Positions 47,899 to 57,421 of a stretch of 64,000 bases of DNA are shown here, piece by piece. The translations under genes were made by a program, and so were the position numbers. Location of the stretch: the NCBI RefSeq assembly GCF_904846695.1, contig NZ_CAJHBR010000016.1, forward strand, positions 18,639 to 82,638, written 5' to 3'. Source of the DNA: Psychrobacter urativorans. GTDB lineage: Bacteria > Pseudomonadota > Gammaproteobacteria > Pseudomonadales > Moraxellaceae. Each line of letters opens with the position of its first letter. The stretch's first letter is position 1. The notes beneath the pieces are model-generated. The model had not been told where the DNA came from. It searched no databases and saw only the letters and a program-made list of their open reading frames with translations.

Positions 47899-49248
47899 AT
47901 GAGTATAAATAACAAACGCACAGCCAAGGTCTGCAACGACCAAACCTATCATCAGCCCGCTTCTTGTTACCAGCGTCATGGGCGCACTACTGCTATTGAT
48001 GATCATAGTGATCTGCAAGTATTGCGGCGCATAAAACGTCATCTACTTCCTAAGGATTTTACTATTTCAGCTGATTTATTGGCAGAGATAGTAGCGGGTT
48101 ATGATATCGGTGACCCTATTGCTGATCAACTGGCTAGCGATGACGTGCGCTTTGCCAAGCCCTTACAGCAAGCGGCGAGTAATGGCCGTTTTGTTAGTAG
48201 CTTTACTGATGATCTCAATGCTAACCCCTCGTTTATGGCACTAGCCGAACAGTTCAGTCGACACCCCGACTGGTACGATCCTAAGCTTGCTGAGATTGGC
48301 GCTATTGCTTATCGCCGCTATCCACTGATGCTAATTTGGTTATTGCGCAACGTAGCGTTGATGGCCGGCTATAGTATTCCTGCCCTCTCCTTACCGCTTA
48401 TCCAAACCGGTGCGCTGATGCATGATGCCCTGCCACGATTGATGCGTACTTATGCTTATATCTTGGCAGTATCTGAACATCCACAGGCAACAACCAGCGC
48501 TGAGCAAGATTCTATTGGCCAAGTATTAGCTATAGGTTCTGAGGGCTGGCGTCAGTCTATTAAAGTTCGTCAAATCCATACTTTAGTACGCCAGAACTTG
48601 CTTAAAGGTAGGCTGACTGGGGCTGATGGCGTTATCTCTGATAGCTATCAACATCATAACGCTGATGGCAGTTGGAACACTGAGTATTGGGGTCTCCCTA
48701 TTAATCAGAGTGATATGATTGCCACTCACCTACAGTTTTCACTACTGATTATGCGTGGTCTGCGTATCTTGGGGGCACGTATTAGCCCTGAGGAAGCGCA
48801 AGGTATCCTGCACTTATGGAATCTAGCCAGCTATTGGATGGGCGTTGATCTGCAGCGCTTGCCACAAAATGAGGCGGCCTGTTGGGAGTGGTTATATACT
48901 TACCTGTCGATTCAGCAGCTTGATTTTAAGATGGGTCAGCCACTAGCTAAAGCCTTGCATGACTTGCCACGCCAGCTGATGGGTGAGGACAACCGTCGTG
49001 GTCGTTTTGTAGAGATGGTTAATGCTAGCGTTACGCGCACTTTAGTCGGTGATGATATCGGTGACGGTCTTGATTTACCTAAATCAAAAATACGCTACGG
49101 GGTATTGTCCTCAGTGCCTATTCTATTCACTCTTGACACCGCCAGACAATATAATAGTACTGTTGCACAAAAGTTAGAACAATTTCGCGCTAAGCGTCAG
49201 GATAATATGAATTGGTGGCTAAAGAAAAATGATGAGTATTATAAATGA
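47899..49248 (+). CDS. MpaB/DUF2236-family oxygenase
   Basis: 449 residues from the ATG at 47899 (the codon before is TTG, in frame). The C-terminal two thirds fit the oxygenase MpaB / DUF2236 family: a THLQFSLLIMRGLRILG segment, LHLWNLASYWMGVD and LPQNEAACWEWLYTYL, with His residues suited to heme or metal ligation. Relatives include latex-clearing proteins and eukaryotic MpaB. Two or so hydrophobic stretches near 145-175 could be membrane-associated. The reaction is unknown. Convergent with the CoA Nudix gene. Confidence 0.82.
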   Translation: MSINNKRTAKVCNDQTYHQPASCYQRHGRTTAIDDHSDLQVLRRIKRHLLPKDFTISADLLAEIVAGYDIGDPIADQLASDDVRFAKPLQQAASNGRFVSSFTDDLNANPSFMALAEQFSRHPDWYDPKLAEIGAIAYRRYPLMLIWLLRNVALMAGYSIPALSLPLIQTGALMHDALPRLMRTYAYILAVSEHPQATTSAEQDSIGQVLAIGSEGWRQSIKVRQIHTLVRQNLLKGRLTGADGVISDSYQHHNADGSWNTEYWGLPINQSDMIATHLQFSLLIMRGLRILGARISPEEAQGILHLWNLASYWMGVDLQRLPQNEAACWEWLYTYLSIQQLDFKMGQPLAKALHDLPRQLMGEDNRRGRFVEMVNASVTRTLVGDDIGDGLDLPKSKIRYGVLSSVPILFTLDTARQYNSTVAQKLEQFRAKRQDNMNWWLKKNDEYYK

Positions 49249-49402
49249 TCTTGAGACGCTGTTGTTATAGCTCATTTTAGCTGGTAAAAACCTATTCAAG
49301 CTAACAAAGATAAATAAAGTATAGAGATACAAAGTACTTACTAGATAAATACAGCGATCACAGCCATAAGCTTTGACAGCAGTTAGTAGCCTGCACTGAC
49401 TG

Positions 49403-50161
49403 TTAGTTTTTTATACGATAATACCATTCAAGCTGACGATCAAACCCAGTCTCTAACAAGCTGGCCAGCACGCGCCCAGTCAACCCCCAAACCGTTTCCC
49501 CATCAACTTGCCAGCTGGGTGTCAATAGCGTAGCCATCTGTTCTGATAGCTGATCTTGAGTACGATATTGCACCGTATATTCTACTGTCGGCTGAGTAAT
49601 AAGCCGCTCAAAGTCTGCCCAAAAAATACGCGATATCTCACCAAGCTCCGGAACCAACACTAAATCCGGCTCAATCAAGGCGACGATAGGACGCACACTC
49701 ATCCCACTTTTGGAAGTTTGTATCGGTAATTGACCGATTATCTGTACTTTACTAGGCGGTAGCGCTGTCTCCTCACAAGCTTCACGTAGAGCAGTAACCA
49801 CATTGTTACCATCCCCAATCTCGTATCTACCACCAGCGCAGGAGACCTCACCAGCATGGCTATTCATATGTACAGCGCGGCGAGTCAAAAGTATTTTTGG
49901 GCGCAGCTCATGAGTGATAGCCACTAGGATAGAGGCATCGGCAATCGGAGTCTGATATAAGGTATTCAAAATACGTGCGCTTTGCGCTATGTCAGTAGCT
50001 TGCGGCGACATCGATGCTGCGGTTGTTGCGGTTGCTGCCAATAGCTCAAGCTGCATTCTCTCAGCCAGCTGTCTTAGCCTTGGCTGCTGAATATAGGCTG
50101 GCAGAGCCACTGCCAATTCATTATAATCTGCAGAATACTGCGAGATTGTCATTAGAATCAC
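49403..50161 (-). CDS. CoA pyrophosphatase-like Nudix hydrolase (NudL)
   Basis: 252 residues. NudL/COG0494-type Nudix fold with the CoA-specific region LLTRRA..HAGEVSCAGG and Nudix box ALREACEETAL. In NudL proteins the usual first Glu of the box is replaced, and the same holds here. The expected reaction is hydrolysis of CoA or acyl-CoA to phosphopantetheine and ADP. An N-terminal head of about 75 residues is longer than in E. coli NudL. Convergent with the MpaB-family gene; coaBC at 38 kb makes CoA in the same cell. Confidence 0.88.
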   Translation of the reverse strand: MILMTISQYSADYNELAVALPAYIQQPRLRQLAERMQLELLAATATTAASMSPQATDIAQSARILNTLYQTPIADASILVAITHELRPKILLTRRAVHMNSHAGEVSCAGGRYEIGDGNNVVTALREACEETALPPSKVQIIGQLPIQTSKSGMSVRPIVALIEPDLVLVPELGEISRIFWADFERLITQPTVEYTVQYRTQDQLSEQMATLLTPSWQVDGETVWGLTGRVLASLLETGFDRQLEWYYRIKN

Positions 50162-50631
50162 CTTCTGTTTTTCGGTACTGGATTTTAGCGGATAAGTCTT
50201 TGCTAGAGAGCACTCATCTTAGAGTGAAGCGGCCTGTATAGAGCTGCCCTAGGTTTTTATGACTATTTATATGATAGTCTAAACCTTATGCTTAGACTAG
50301 CGGTTAACCTGCACAGTCATCAGTTACAAACTCAGTAGTGCTGCATAGAGTAGCTACATTTTGCCTATAATACGCTTATGATAGAAATATAAACCTTCTA
50401 CTTATTTAGGATCTATACCCTAAAACTAAGCCTAGCAATAAACGCTTATTTTTGCCTAAATAAGGCATAATAATAGCAGCAAAAATTGGTTTATAGCTTT
50501 ATCAGCGCTCAATGCTTAGCAAATCTGTGCTATCTTAAGCTAAATAGTATTAACTAAAAACAACCTGCACGCCTGTTAACATTCAATAATAAAATCTTAT
50601 CCCTTACCTCTATCAAAACAAGGCAGTTAAT
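50162..50631. other. spacer between two divergent Nudix genes
   Basis: 470 bases of AT-rich DNA. Both genes start outward from here, so two promoters are expected. I found only a short TGCCT/AGGCA hairpin (near 50453) and nothing else to report. Confidence 0.45.
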
Positions 50632-51195
50632 ATGCGCTATTGTCTCGAATGCGGCCACGAAGCTGAACGCAAAATCCCCGCAACTGATAATATACCGCGT
50701 TTGGTATGTCCCAATTGCAACTATATTCACTACGAAAATCCTAAAGTTATTTGTGGCTCTTTGGTAGTGCATAAGCATAGAGTATTGTTATGTCGTCGGG
50801 CGATTGAACCACAGTATGGTTTGTGGACTATCCCAGCAGGGTTTATGGAAAACGGTGAGACTATCGCTGAAGGTGCGGCACGCGAGAGCTTTGAAGAGGC
50901 AGATGCGGTAGTCACTAATCCGCAACTATACAGTATCTATGACATTCCAGATATCGGCCAAATTTATATTATCTACTTGACGGATCTAAAAGATGGCGCT
51001 TATGGTATTGGCTCTGAAAGCCTAGACTGTGCCTTGTTTAGTGAAGAAGATATTCCTTGGGACACTATCGCTTTTGAAGCCGTACGTCGAACTTTGACTA
51101 GCTATTTTGCTGATCGTAAAAAGTATGATAGTCGTGAACAGTTCCCGATTCATCAAGATCAAATCGCCAAGGATCAGAGCATTAAGCGCTACTAA
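50632..51195 (+). CDS. zinc-ribbon Nudix hydrolase
   Basis: 187 residues. N-terminal zinc ribbon with CxxC (residues 4-7, CLEC) and CPNC (about 26-29), then a Nudix domain whose box reads GFMENGETIAEGAARESFEEADA; the usual Gly near the end is Ala. Similar enzymes act on ADP-ribose or NAD(H)-like dinucleotides. Substrate cannot be fixed from sequence. A terminator follows 45 bases downstream. Confidence 0.9.
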   Translation: MRYCLECGHEAERKIPATDNIPRLVCPNCNYIHYENPKVICGSLVVHKHRVLLCRRAIEPQYGLWTIPAGFMENGETIAEGAARESFEEADAVVTNPQLYSIYDIPDIGQIYIIYLTDLKDGAYGIGSESLDCALFSEEDIPWDTIAFEAVRRTLTSYFADRKKYDSREQFPIHQDQIAKDQSIKRY

Positions 51196-51240
51196 GCTGC
51201 ACTGCCAACTGTTTCTAGCACTAAACTAACTGAAGTAACT

Positions 51241-51279
51241 ATAAAAGCCAGCGTCTTATCTAACAGCGCTGGCTTTTAT
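51241..51279. terminator. bidirectional terminator
   Basis: ATAAAAGCCAGCG and CGCTGGCTTTTAT form a 13-base stem around a loop of about 13 bases, between two convergent genes (Nudix and the small membrane protein). Confidence 0.88.
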
Positions 51280-51331
51280 GGTTTATTACTAGCTGCTGAT
51301 TATAAAAGTACTGGTCTAACAACGCCATTAT

Positions 51332-51775
51332 TTATGAGCGTCGCCAAAACCTCTGCATCAGCCATAAGCTATAAAAAATCACTGCATAATTGATAACAAA
51401 GGCCATTAGCCCAACTATGCTAATGAGTCGATAGATACCTTTATCGCCTAGTTGTAGCCAAGGAACCTCCATAATATTAAAATAAAATGCAGCCATAGAT
51501 ATTATAAGGGTCAACAGCATCGATATTAAGGCAATACGGCTACACTCTATCTTCTCAAGCCCCCTATGCTGGCGCTGGCGAAATAGGATAATGACAGCAA
51601 TATTGAGTACAATGACTATAAAAATAGTTAATACAAAACCACCTAGCATAAAGCCTGAGTAGCTTAAAAAACAAGGCAGCACCATATAACCAATGCCATA
51701 AGGTATAGCATAAGCCGATAAGCTTTTAAAAGACTGAGTATGCTCAGAGATCAGCATAGGATGATGGTTTGCCAC
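51332..51775 (-). CDS. four-helix membrane protein, unassigned
   Basis: 147 residues with four hydrophobic segments (about 22-40, 44-66, 82-103, 117-140) and short polar loops. The N-terminal 20 residues are polar. It resembles small uncharacterised Acinetobacter/Psychrobacter membrane proteins of similar length, possibly the ABZJ_00895 type, but I cannot confirm that. It stands alone between the Nudix gene and the M16C peptidase. Confidence 0.7.
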   Translation of the reverse strand: MANHHPMLISEHTQSFKSLSAYAIPYGIGYMVLPCFLSYSGFMLGGFVLTIFIVIVLNIAVIILFRQRQHRGLEKIECSRIALISMLLTLIISMAAFYFNIMEVPWLQLGDKGIYRLISIVGLMAFVINYAVIFYSLWLMQRFWRRS

Positions 51776-51936
51776 GTTGCTTGCTACTCCTGTGTAGTCA
51801 ACTTGCCTGCCTTGTACAGCGTATCACTATTAGTCTGTCTGCTTTGTTAACTGCAATCTGGGTTATCGCTATTAATAGCTTACTGGTTTAATGAAAGCAT
51901 TGACAACTATAGCTTAAGTTATCGATAGCACAAACA

Positions 51937-51971
51937 AAAGCAGATAATAGTTAACTATTATCTGCTTTTTA
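51937..51971. terminator. palindromic terminator after the M16C peptidase
   Basis: AAAAGCAGATAATAGTTAACTATTATCTGCTTTT is a perfect palindrome of 34 bases centred on GTTAAC. It can act on both strands and lies 44 bases after the peptidase stop (minus). Tandem copies of CTTAAAGGCTATG follow between 51975 and 52004. Confidence 0.8.
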
Positions 51972-52014
51972 TTCTTAAAGGCTATGCTTAAAGGCTATGC
52001 TTTAACGGCTGATA

Positions 52015-55000
52015 TTAGCTTTTAATTTTACACACTTTAAAGCCTAAAGCGCTTACTTGCTGCTCTTTGTCGTATGGTGCTAGGACCGAGCGCACATGCT
52101 TCTGACCTTGCAAGTACTGCTTAGCCACACGCTGTAAGTCAGCGATAGTTACTGCTAGTATCGCAGCACGCATCTTACGTTGCCAAGCCTCACCACGATT
52201 ATGCAGATTAGCAAAACAGGCTTTAATTGCTTCGCCAGCTGGAGAGCCAGGCTTATCCATACCTGAGATGATACCTAAGATAGCCTCTTCTAACTGCTCA
52301 TCGCTTTGTGGCTCATTTAGTAACCATTCAATACTGGCATCAAAATGATCAAAAGTCTCCGCACAATGCGGGTCACGATAGCTAAAGAACTTAAAGGCGC
52401 AAGCATTGGCATCGTAGCCTGCACCCCCACCATAAGCGCCACCACGTTCACGGATAGCACTGTGCAAGTAGCCATTACGTAGATAAGGCGCTAGCACCAT
52501 TAACGCTGCGGTATCAGGATGGTTGGCAGCAGGTACCGTATAAGCACTAGCATTATGATAAACGTTAGTAGCCACTAACCAAGCGAGATCTTCGACATCA
52601 ACTATTGCCCCACTTTCAATAGCTCTGACTGGGTCTTGCTCACCATCTAAAGCGGTATCTAAAACCAAATCGGCGAACTCAGCTGGAATATTAGCCTCAA
52701 TATTTGTAGCTGTTGTATCTTGTTGATTACTGGCTTTACTTTCCTTCCAGCTCTCCACTACTAAGTTGCTTAAGCGCTCAGTTTGATCACATTCACAGAT
52801 AATAACGGCGTGCTTAGGTAAGCTGATTAAGCGTTGATGTAAGGCCATCAAACTAGTCGCTAATTGATCCCAAAGCTGATCATCGCTACTAGCATGCGTC
52901 AAAAAGTCTTTTAGCGCATTGAGAGCAGGTAGACCGCTACGCACATATTCTAACTGGGCTTGGCGACTCATACCACGGCTAGCTGTTTGTAACGCATAAG
53001 CGTGTCCGGCACTAGATAAACGCGACTGCCAAGAGGCCTGACGTGACTGTAATATCTCTTTGATACGGTCATGCTCAGTAAAGACACTATGCTCCATCAC
53101 TTCTTTGAGCAAATCGATTGCTTCAGGCTTACGATTCAATGCTCGGGTAGCCATGACAAAGTAGCTGCTAATAGCACGGCTATCATCAATAGTAGTACGT
53201 TGGCTCACTCGTGCAGTCACCCCTGAGGAGTGTGCGGCTTGCTTAGCTTGCAACTGATAAGCATCCAGTGAGTCAGTGCCTAATTCTGATAACAAGCTCA
53301 AATAAATAGGCAGCAGCGGATGATTAATCACGTCATTAGCTGGGAGCTCGTCCGCATTTTCAGCATTAATAGGGTCAGTTAAAGGTACGATGACTTGATA
53401 ATAGTAAAGACCGTTAGTACCCGCTTCATATTCAAATAGGGTGCTTTGTTGACCGCTTAACATGATTTGTTTTTGACGGCCTTGCTTAAAGCTAATATCC
53501 GTAGGTACGTCTTCTAGACCGACTTTAGGTAATAAGCTTAGATCATCTGGTGCCGCTTGACGCTGAGCTAAATCTAGCGCTTGTTGGCGTAGAATTTCGA
53601 TATCATTAGCCGTCATATCCATAGCGATAGTATCTAGTCGCACTTGTTCAGCAGCAGCAAGACGAGCCGTTTTTTCACTATCAGGAGTCATGGTTACTCG
53701 TACCCGATGCTTATTATCGAGTAGATGAGTCTTGATTAAGTTAGGCAACCACTGCTCATCTTTGACTTGCTCACGCAGCCACAATAAGTGTTCATCCACT
53801 TCCCAAACATCGAGAGGATTACCATCATGAATGGCAGTACTAAAGCCCTCAAGCAATAAGTTCAGTCCATAAGGCATACTATCGCCGCCGATATGGCGCT
53901 GGTCAATCTCGATTTGATGCAATATAGTTTCGATTGTTTCATCATCGACAGGCTTACTGGCCACTTCAGTTAGTAAGTCAATAATACCTTGCTCGACCGC
54001 TTCAGCATGTTCAGCTTCAGAGCCACGCAGACCGGTATAAAACACCATCTCGAAATGGCTATCATCAAGACCTAATAATGGACTTGGTGCTTTACCTAAT
54101 GGATGGCTGTCGAGGTACGCACGTAATGGCGAACCAGCATGCTCAATCAATACCCCTTCTAATAAGCGCAGTGCTAAACGCTGTTTGGGATCTGTAATCG
54201 AAGGTAATAGCCAAGCGATAACATGATGCGTCTGATCAGGACCAGCTTCATCAGCGGTATAAGTATCAGTAGCAATGACAGGCGTAGTGAAGCGCTGCTC
54301 TGGACGTGACACATGCTTCTTGCCAGTCTCAAACTCAATCAACGCATCTTCATGCATTTTTGCTTGCGTTTGCGCTACTGGAATATTACCAAAGCTCATT
54401 ATCACACTGTTAGAAGGATGATAATGGCTCTGATGAAACTCAACCAACTCGTTATGAGTTAAGTCTGGAATATCAGCAGGATCACCGCCTGAATTATAAT
54501 GATAAGTGGTAGTCGGGAATAAATGATGGGCAACCGCATGATAAAGCTGATCAACCTCATCACTCATTGCGCCTTTCATCTCATTGAAGACAATACCTTT
54601 GAACTGTGGCTTGTCATCGCTATCTAACTCCACGCGAATGCCTTCTTGGGCAAAATCTAACGGATGAATATTAGGGAAAAACGAAGCATCAAGATAGACA
54701 GCTAATAAGTTAAAGTAGTCGTTTTTATTCTGAGTGGCATACGGATATGCGGTCCAATCAGCAGCCGTCATCGCATTCATAAAAGTATTGAGCGAGCGCT
54801 TGATCATCGAAAAGAACGGATCACGTACTGGGAATTTTTCAGAGCCACATAAAGCCACGTGCTCCAATACATGAGCTTCGCCTTTGGAGTCCATTGGCTG
54901 AGTACGAAAGCCAACTAAAAACGCATTCTCATCACTAGGATGGGCCAGATGATAGTGCATTGCCCCAGTCTGCACATGCTGACTGATCAGCACATCCATC

Positions 55001-55083
55001 GATAGTGCCTCAATATGGCGGTGCTCAAGCAGCTCAAATGCAGGGTGCAAGGTTAAGTCAGCGCTAAATGCGGTATCAGTCAT
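52015..55083 (-). CDS. M16C (PreP-like) zinc metalloprotease
   Basis: 1022 residues, matching presequence-protease/insulinase-type M16C enzymes. Inverted zinc motif HVLEH (71-75) in KGEAHVLEHVALCGSEKFPVRDPF, then TFMNAMTAADWTAYPYAT. The four M16 domains are connected by a long hinge; a conserved end ERGGAYGGGAG occurs near residue 880. It should degrade peptides in a closed chamber; location is cytoplasmic, since no signal peptide is visible. AAAAGGA lies before the ATG. Confidence 0.94.
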   Translation of the reverse strand: MTDTAFSADLTLHPAFELLEHRHIEALSMDVLISQHVQTGAMHYHLAHPSDENAFLVGFRTQPMDSKGEAHVLEHVALCGSEKFPVRDPFFSMIKRSLNTFMNAMTAADWTAYPYATQNKNDYFNLLAVYLDASFFPNIHPLDFAQEGIRVELDSDDKPQFKGIVFNEMKGAMSDEVDQLYHAVAHHLFPTTTYHYNSGGDPADIPDLTHNELVEFHQSHYHPSNSVIMSFGNIPVAQTQAKMHEDALIEFETGKKHVSRPEQRFTTPVIATDTYTADEAGPDQTHHVIAWLLPSITDPKQRLALRLLEGVLIEHAGSPLRAYLDSHPLGKAPSPLLGLDDSHFEMVFYTGLRGSEAEHAEAVEQGIIDLLTEVASKPVDDETIETILHQIEIDQRHIGGDSMPYGLNLLLEGFSTAIHDGNPLDVWEVDEHLLWLREQVKDEQWLPNLIKTHLLDNKHRVRVTMTPDSEKTARLAAAEQVRLDTIAMDMTANDIEILRQQALDLAQRQAAPDDLSLLPKVGLEDVPTDISFKQGRQKQIMLSGQQSTLFEYEAGTNGLYYYQVIVPLTDPINAENADELPANDVINHPLLPIYLSLLSELGTDSLDAYQLQAKQAAHSSGVTARVSQRTTIDDSRAISSYFVMATRALNRKPEAIDLLKEVMEHSVFTEHDRIKEILQSRQASWQSRLSSAGHAYALQTASRGMSRQAQLEYVRSGLPALNALKDFLTHASSDDQLWDQLATSLMALHQRLISLPKHAVIICECDQTERLSNLVVESWKESKASNQQDTTATNIEANIPAEFADLVLDTALDGEQDPVRAIESGAIVDVEDLAWLVATNVYHNASAYTVPAANHPDTAALMVLAPYLRNGYLHSAIRERGGAYGGGAGYDANACAFKFFSYRDPHCAETFDHFDASIEWLLNEPQSDEQLEEAILGIISGMDKPGSPAGEAIKACFANLHNRGEAWQRKMRAAILAVTIADLQRVAKQYLQGQKHVRSVLAPYDKEQQVSALGFKVCKIKS

Positions 55084-55389
55084 AATAGTCCTTTTGGCGT
55101 GCCGTTCAATAGCGGCAAATAAATGAAAATAATTTTATAAAAATATTATGGATAACTGTCAGTGGAGATATTTTCGGCTTATGCTGGCAAGCCTATATTC
55201 TAAGGCTTATATCGATTGGCTAAAGTAAAAATAGAAATTGCCTAACACTGTTAGATGGGGTTAGCTTAGTTAGAAGTCAAGGCACTAAGCTACAAGGTAC
55301 GACGCTATAGGATACACAAAACCTATTTAACTACTTATAGATTATTAATAACTTTATCAATAGATACAATTGATCCCAGCACTAGCAAA

Positions 55390-55414
55390 GCTGCTGTAGC
55401 TACTTAACAGCAGC
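55390..55414 (+). repeat. hairpin before the universal stress gene
   Basis: GCTGCTGT and ACAGCAGC are perfect arms with a 9-base loop, 47-71 bases upstream of the start codon, inside a 378-base divergent spacer (55084-55461) that shows nothing else. It could be an operator or leader stem. Confidence 0.5.
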
Positions 55415-55461
55415 CATTACTAGTGTTATAGTTAAGGTTACTTGCTAAGAGGAGTACACTC

Positions 55462-55926
55462 ATGAGTTATCAACATATATTACTAGTCACCGACTTATTA
55501 CCTGATGCTGATATCGTAGCTCAAAAAGCTAAGCATATCGTGGTTAATCGTCCAGGTTCTAAGCTGTCAGTATTGCATATTGTCAAAGATACTATGGTCG
55601 GCTTTGGCTATGAGCTAGTGCCCGCCTCTAGTCTATACGATGAGATTGATGATGAACGCTGTCAAGAAGCGCGAGCAAAGCTGGCACAGTTCTTAGAGCG
55701 TAATGAACTAAATGCGGTAAACTCAGAAGTCACTACTGCCATCTCCAACAGTGAAGGCATCGTCACTTATTGCGAAAAAAACGACGTAGACTTATTAGTC
55801 ATCGGTCGCCATGAGCGTCATGGTATAGCCGCTTGGATCAGTGGCGCTACAGCGGATAATATCTTACCCAACGTACCTTGTGACAGCTTAGTAGTCAGAC
55901 TTAATAAACAAGTAACGAAAAAATAG
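55462..55926 (+). CDS. universal stress protein, UspA type
   Basis: 154 residues with the Usp alpha/beta fold: YQHILLVTDLLPDAD at the N-terminus, VDLLVIGRHERHGI and the C-terminal strand NVPCDSLVVRL. The loop after VIG lacks the GxxG(9x)GS motif used by ATP-binding Usp proteins, as in E. coli UspA. AGAGGAG precedes the ATG by 8 bases. It likely accumulates in starvation or stress. Terminated by a strong stem-loop 20 bases after the stop. Confidence 0.9.
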   Translation: MSYQHILLVTDLLPDADIVAQKAKHIVVNRPGSKLSVLHIVKDTMVGFGYELVPASSLYDEIDDERCQEARAKLAQFLERNELNAVNSEVTTAISNSEGIVTYCEKNDVDLLVIGRHERHGIAAWISGATADNILPNVPCDSLVVRLNKQVTKK

Positions 55927-55947
55927 CTAAGCCCAGTATCAAAGCCC

Positions 55948-55990
55948 TAAAAAAGCGCCCTATAGAATCTTATCTATGCGGCGCTTTTTT
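55948..55990. terminator. terminator after the universal stress gene
   Basis: AAAAAAGCGCC and GGCGCTTTTTT pair across a 20-base AT-rich loop that itself can fold. It lies between two convergent genes. Confidence 0.88.
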
Positions 55991-56018
55991 GATGGCTGTG
56001 TTTGAGCTATTTCTAAGT

Positions 56019-56954
56019 TTAATTAGCCTGAATGATATCAATAAAGGTCTGCCAAATAGCGCTTTGGTGACGAGCTTTATGCCAGACTAACCACCAACTG
56101 CGCGCCAAATCTATGCCAGCTACTTTGACTGGTACTAACTTACCGCAAGCTAACTCGGTCTCGATGACGTGTTGCGATAGACAGCCCAAACCAATATCAG
56201 CGCTGACCATATGCTTGATGGCTTCTGACTGCTGAATCGCCATGATTACTTCAGCGTTGGGCAGGTGTTGTAATAGCTGCTCATCTATAATTTGCCGAGT
56301 CCCTGAACCCGGCTCTCGAACTAACAATGGCAGCCGGGCTAATTGCTCAATAGTCAGCCGATAGCAGTTCTCGCCCTGATCATAAGCTGTCAGATCAGCC
56401 AACCATTTGCTATCACGCTTAGCAAATAATATGAGCGTATCGGTTCGCCAAGCACGCTTCTCAATGACTTTACTGTCTATAGGGCGCGGCATGCCTTCGA
56501 CTAAGGCAATATCTATATTGAGTTGCTCAATTTCGCTGACCACCTCTTGAGTATTGGCTATGTACATGTTGACATTGGCATTAGGTAATACTTGATACAG
56601 CTTAGCTAGTAGCGGTGGCAATACATAATTACCGATAGTGGTACTTGCTCCAATATGAATCTGCCCAGCTTGGTGTTTATGATAGTGCTCAAGGGTCACG
56701 GCTTGACCCAATATAGCTTGAGCTTGCACATAAACGGCATGCGCATTAGGGTGTTGATTCAAGCGGCGCCCTACTCGCTCAAACAAGGGCATTTGCATGC
56801 GAGATTCAAGTTCGCTCAAAGCGCTACTAACCGCCGACTGCGATAAATGCAGCTGCTCACTGGCACGACTAGTGCTACCGGTTTGATAAATACTGACAAA
56901 TACTGCTAGCTGTTTTAGCGTAATTTTCGGTAAGGTTTGCGCTATAGTTTGCAT
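56019..56954 (-). CDS. LysR-family regulator beside a YeiH exporter
   Basis: 311 residues. LysR winged-helix at about 10-68 (LAVFVSIYQTGSTSRASEQLHLSQSAVS..LE) followed by the substrate-binding domain (about 95-305) with IGASTTIGNYVLPPLL and VREPGSGTRQIID, features of the CysB/YeiE/Cbl-like group. It is divergent from the yeiH-type gene with a 467-base gap, an arrangement that commonly means that the regulator controls the exporter. YeiE-like sulfite sensing is known in enterics and would suit a YeiH partner; that link is inference. Confidence 0.92.
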   Translation of the reverse strand: MQTIAQTLPKITLKQLAVFVSIYQTGSTSRASEQLHLSQSAVSSALSELESRMQMPLFERVGRRLNQHPNAHAVYVQAQAILGQAVTLEHYHKHQAGQIHIGASTTIGNYVLPPLLAKLYQVLPNANVNMYIANTQEVVSEIEQLNIDIALVEGMPRPIDSKVIEKRAWRTDTLILFAKRDSKWLADLTAYDQGENCYRLTIEQLARLPLLVREPGSGTRQIIDEQLLQHLPNAEVIMAIQQSEAIKHMVSADIGLGCLSQHVIETELACGKLVPVKVAGIDLARSWWLVWHKARHQSAIWQTFIDIIQAN

Positions 56955-57094
56955 CAGTGTCTCGTTTTTATTTTTCGTTTGTTTATCATAAAAAAGTGCT
57001 GAATTATTCTCTCACAAATAAAAAAATTAACGTTAACAAATAATGAGGTGCGTTTCGTAAACCTACACGACTTTCTTAGCTAAGCTAGCTATTC

Positions 57095-57120
57095 CGTAGG
57101 CTGCTGCTTTTAGCCCAGCA
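57095..57120 (+). repeat. REP-like element, first copy
   Basis: CGTAGGCTG-CTGCTTTTAGCCCAGCA. It is the reverse complement, with small differences, of the copy at 57220-57244. About 20 bases upstream a shorter ACCTACACGACTTT matches, in direct orientation, the CCTACGCGACTTT that ends the second copy. Confidence 0.65.
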
Positions 57121-57219
57121 TTTTTATTTATATCTTCTAGCAATAAACAGCTCATTTACTATTTTATATTCCGTTAATCGTGGTGTTATTTTTCCCTATT
57201 GCGATATTACATTACTGTT

Positions 57220-57244
57220 TGCTGGGCTAAAGCCACAGCCTACG
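57220..57244 (-). repeat. REP-like element, inverted second copy
   Basis: TGCTGGGCTAAAGCCACAGCCTACG, containing the palindrome GGCTAAAGCC and followed by CGACTTT. With the first copy it makes an inverted pair about 100 bases apart, like a bacterial interspersed mosaic element. No RAYT transposase gene is in the window. The whole 56955-57421 gap otherwise holds only AT-rich promoter DNA for the two divergent genes. Confidence 0.65.
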
Positions 57245-57421
57245 CGACTTTATCAAGTTTACTTGTATGGGTCTAAGGTATATCAACCTACCCAAAAAAT
57301 CGATAGTCCGTATCTTATTAATCTGTTTTTATTATAGATAAGCTTTGTTTATAATGTCTACTTATCAGCTTAACGCTATAACTAGCATTATTAAAATAAC
57401 AAACGCGTCAATAGGAAACTC

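Noticed and set aside
57095..57244. Inverted repeats as ends of an insertion sequence
   Set aside because: Only about 100 bases lie between them, with no transposase; the pattern fits REP-type elements better.
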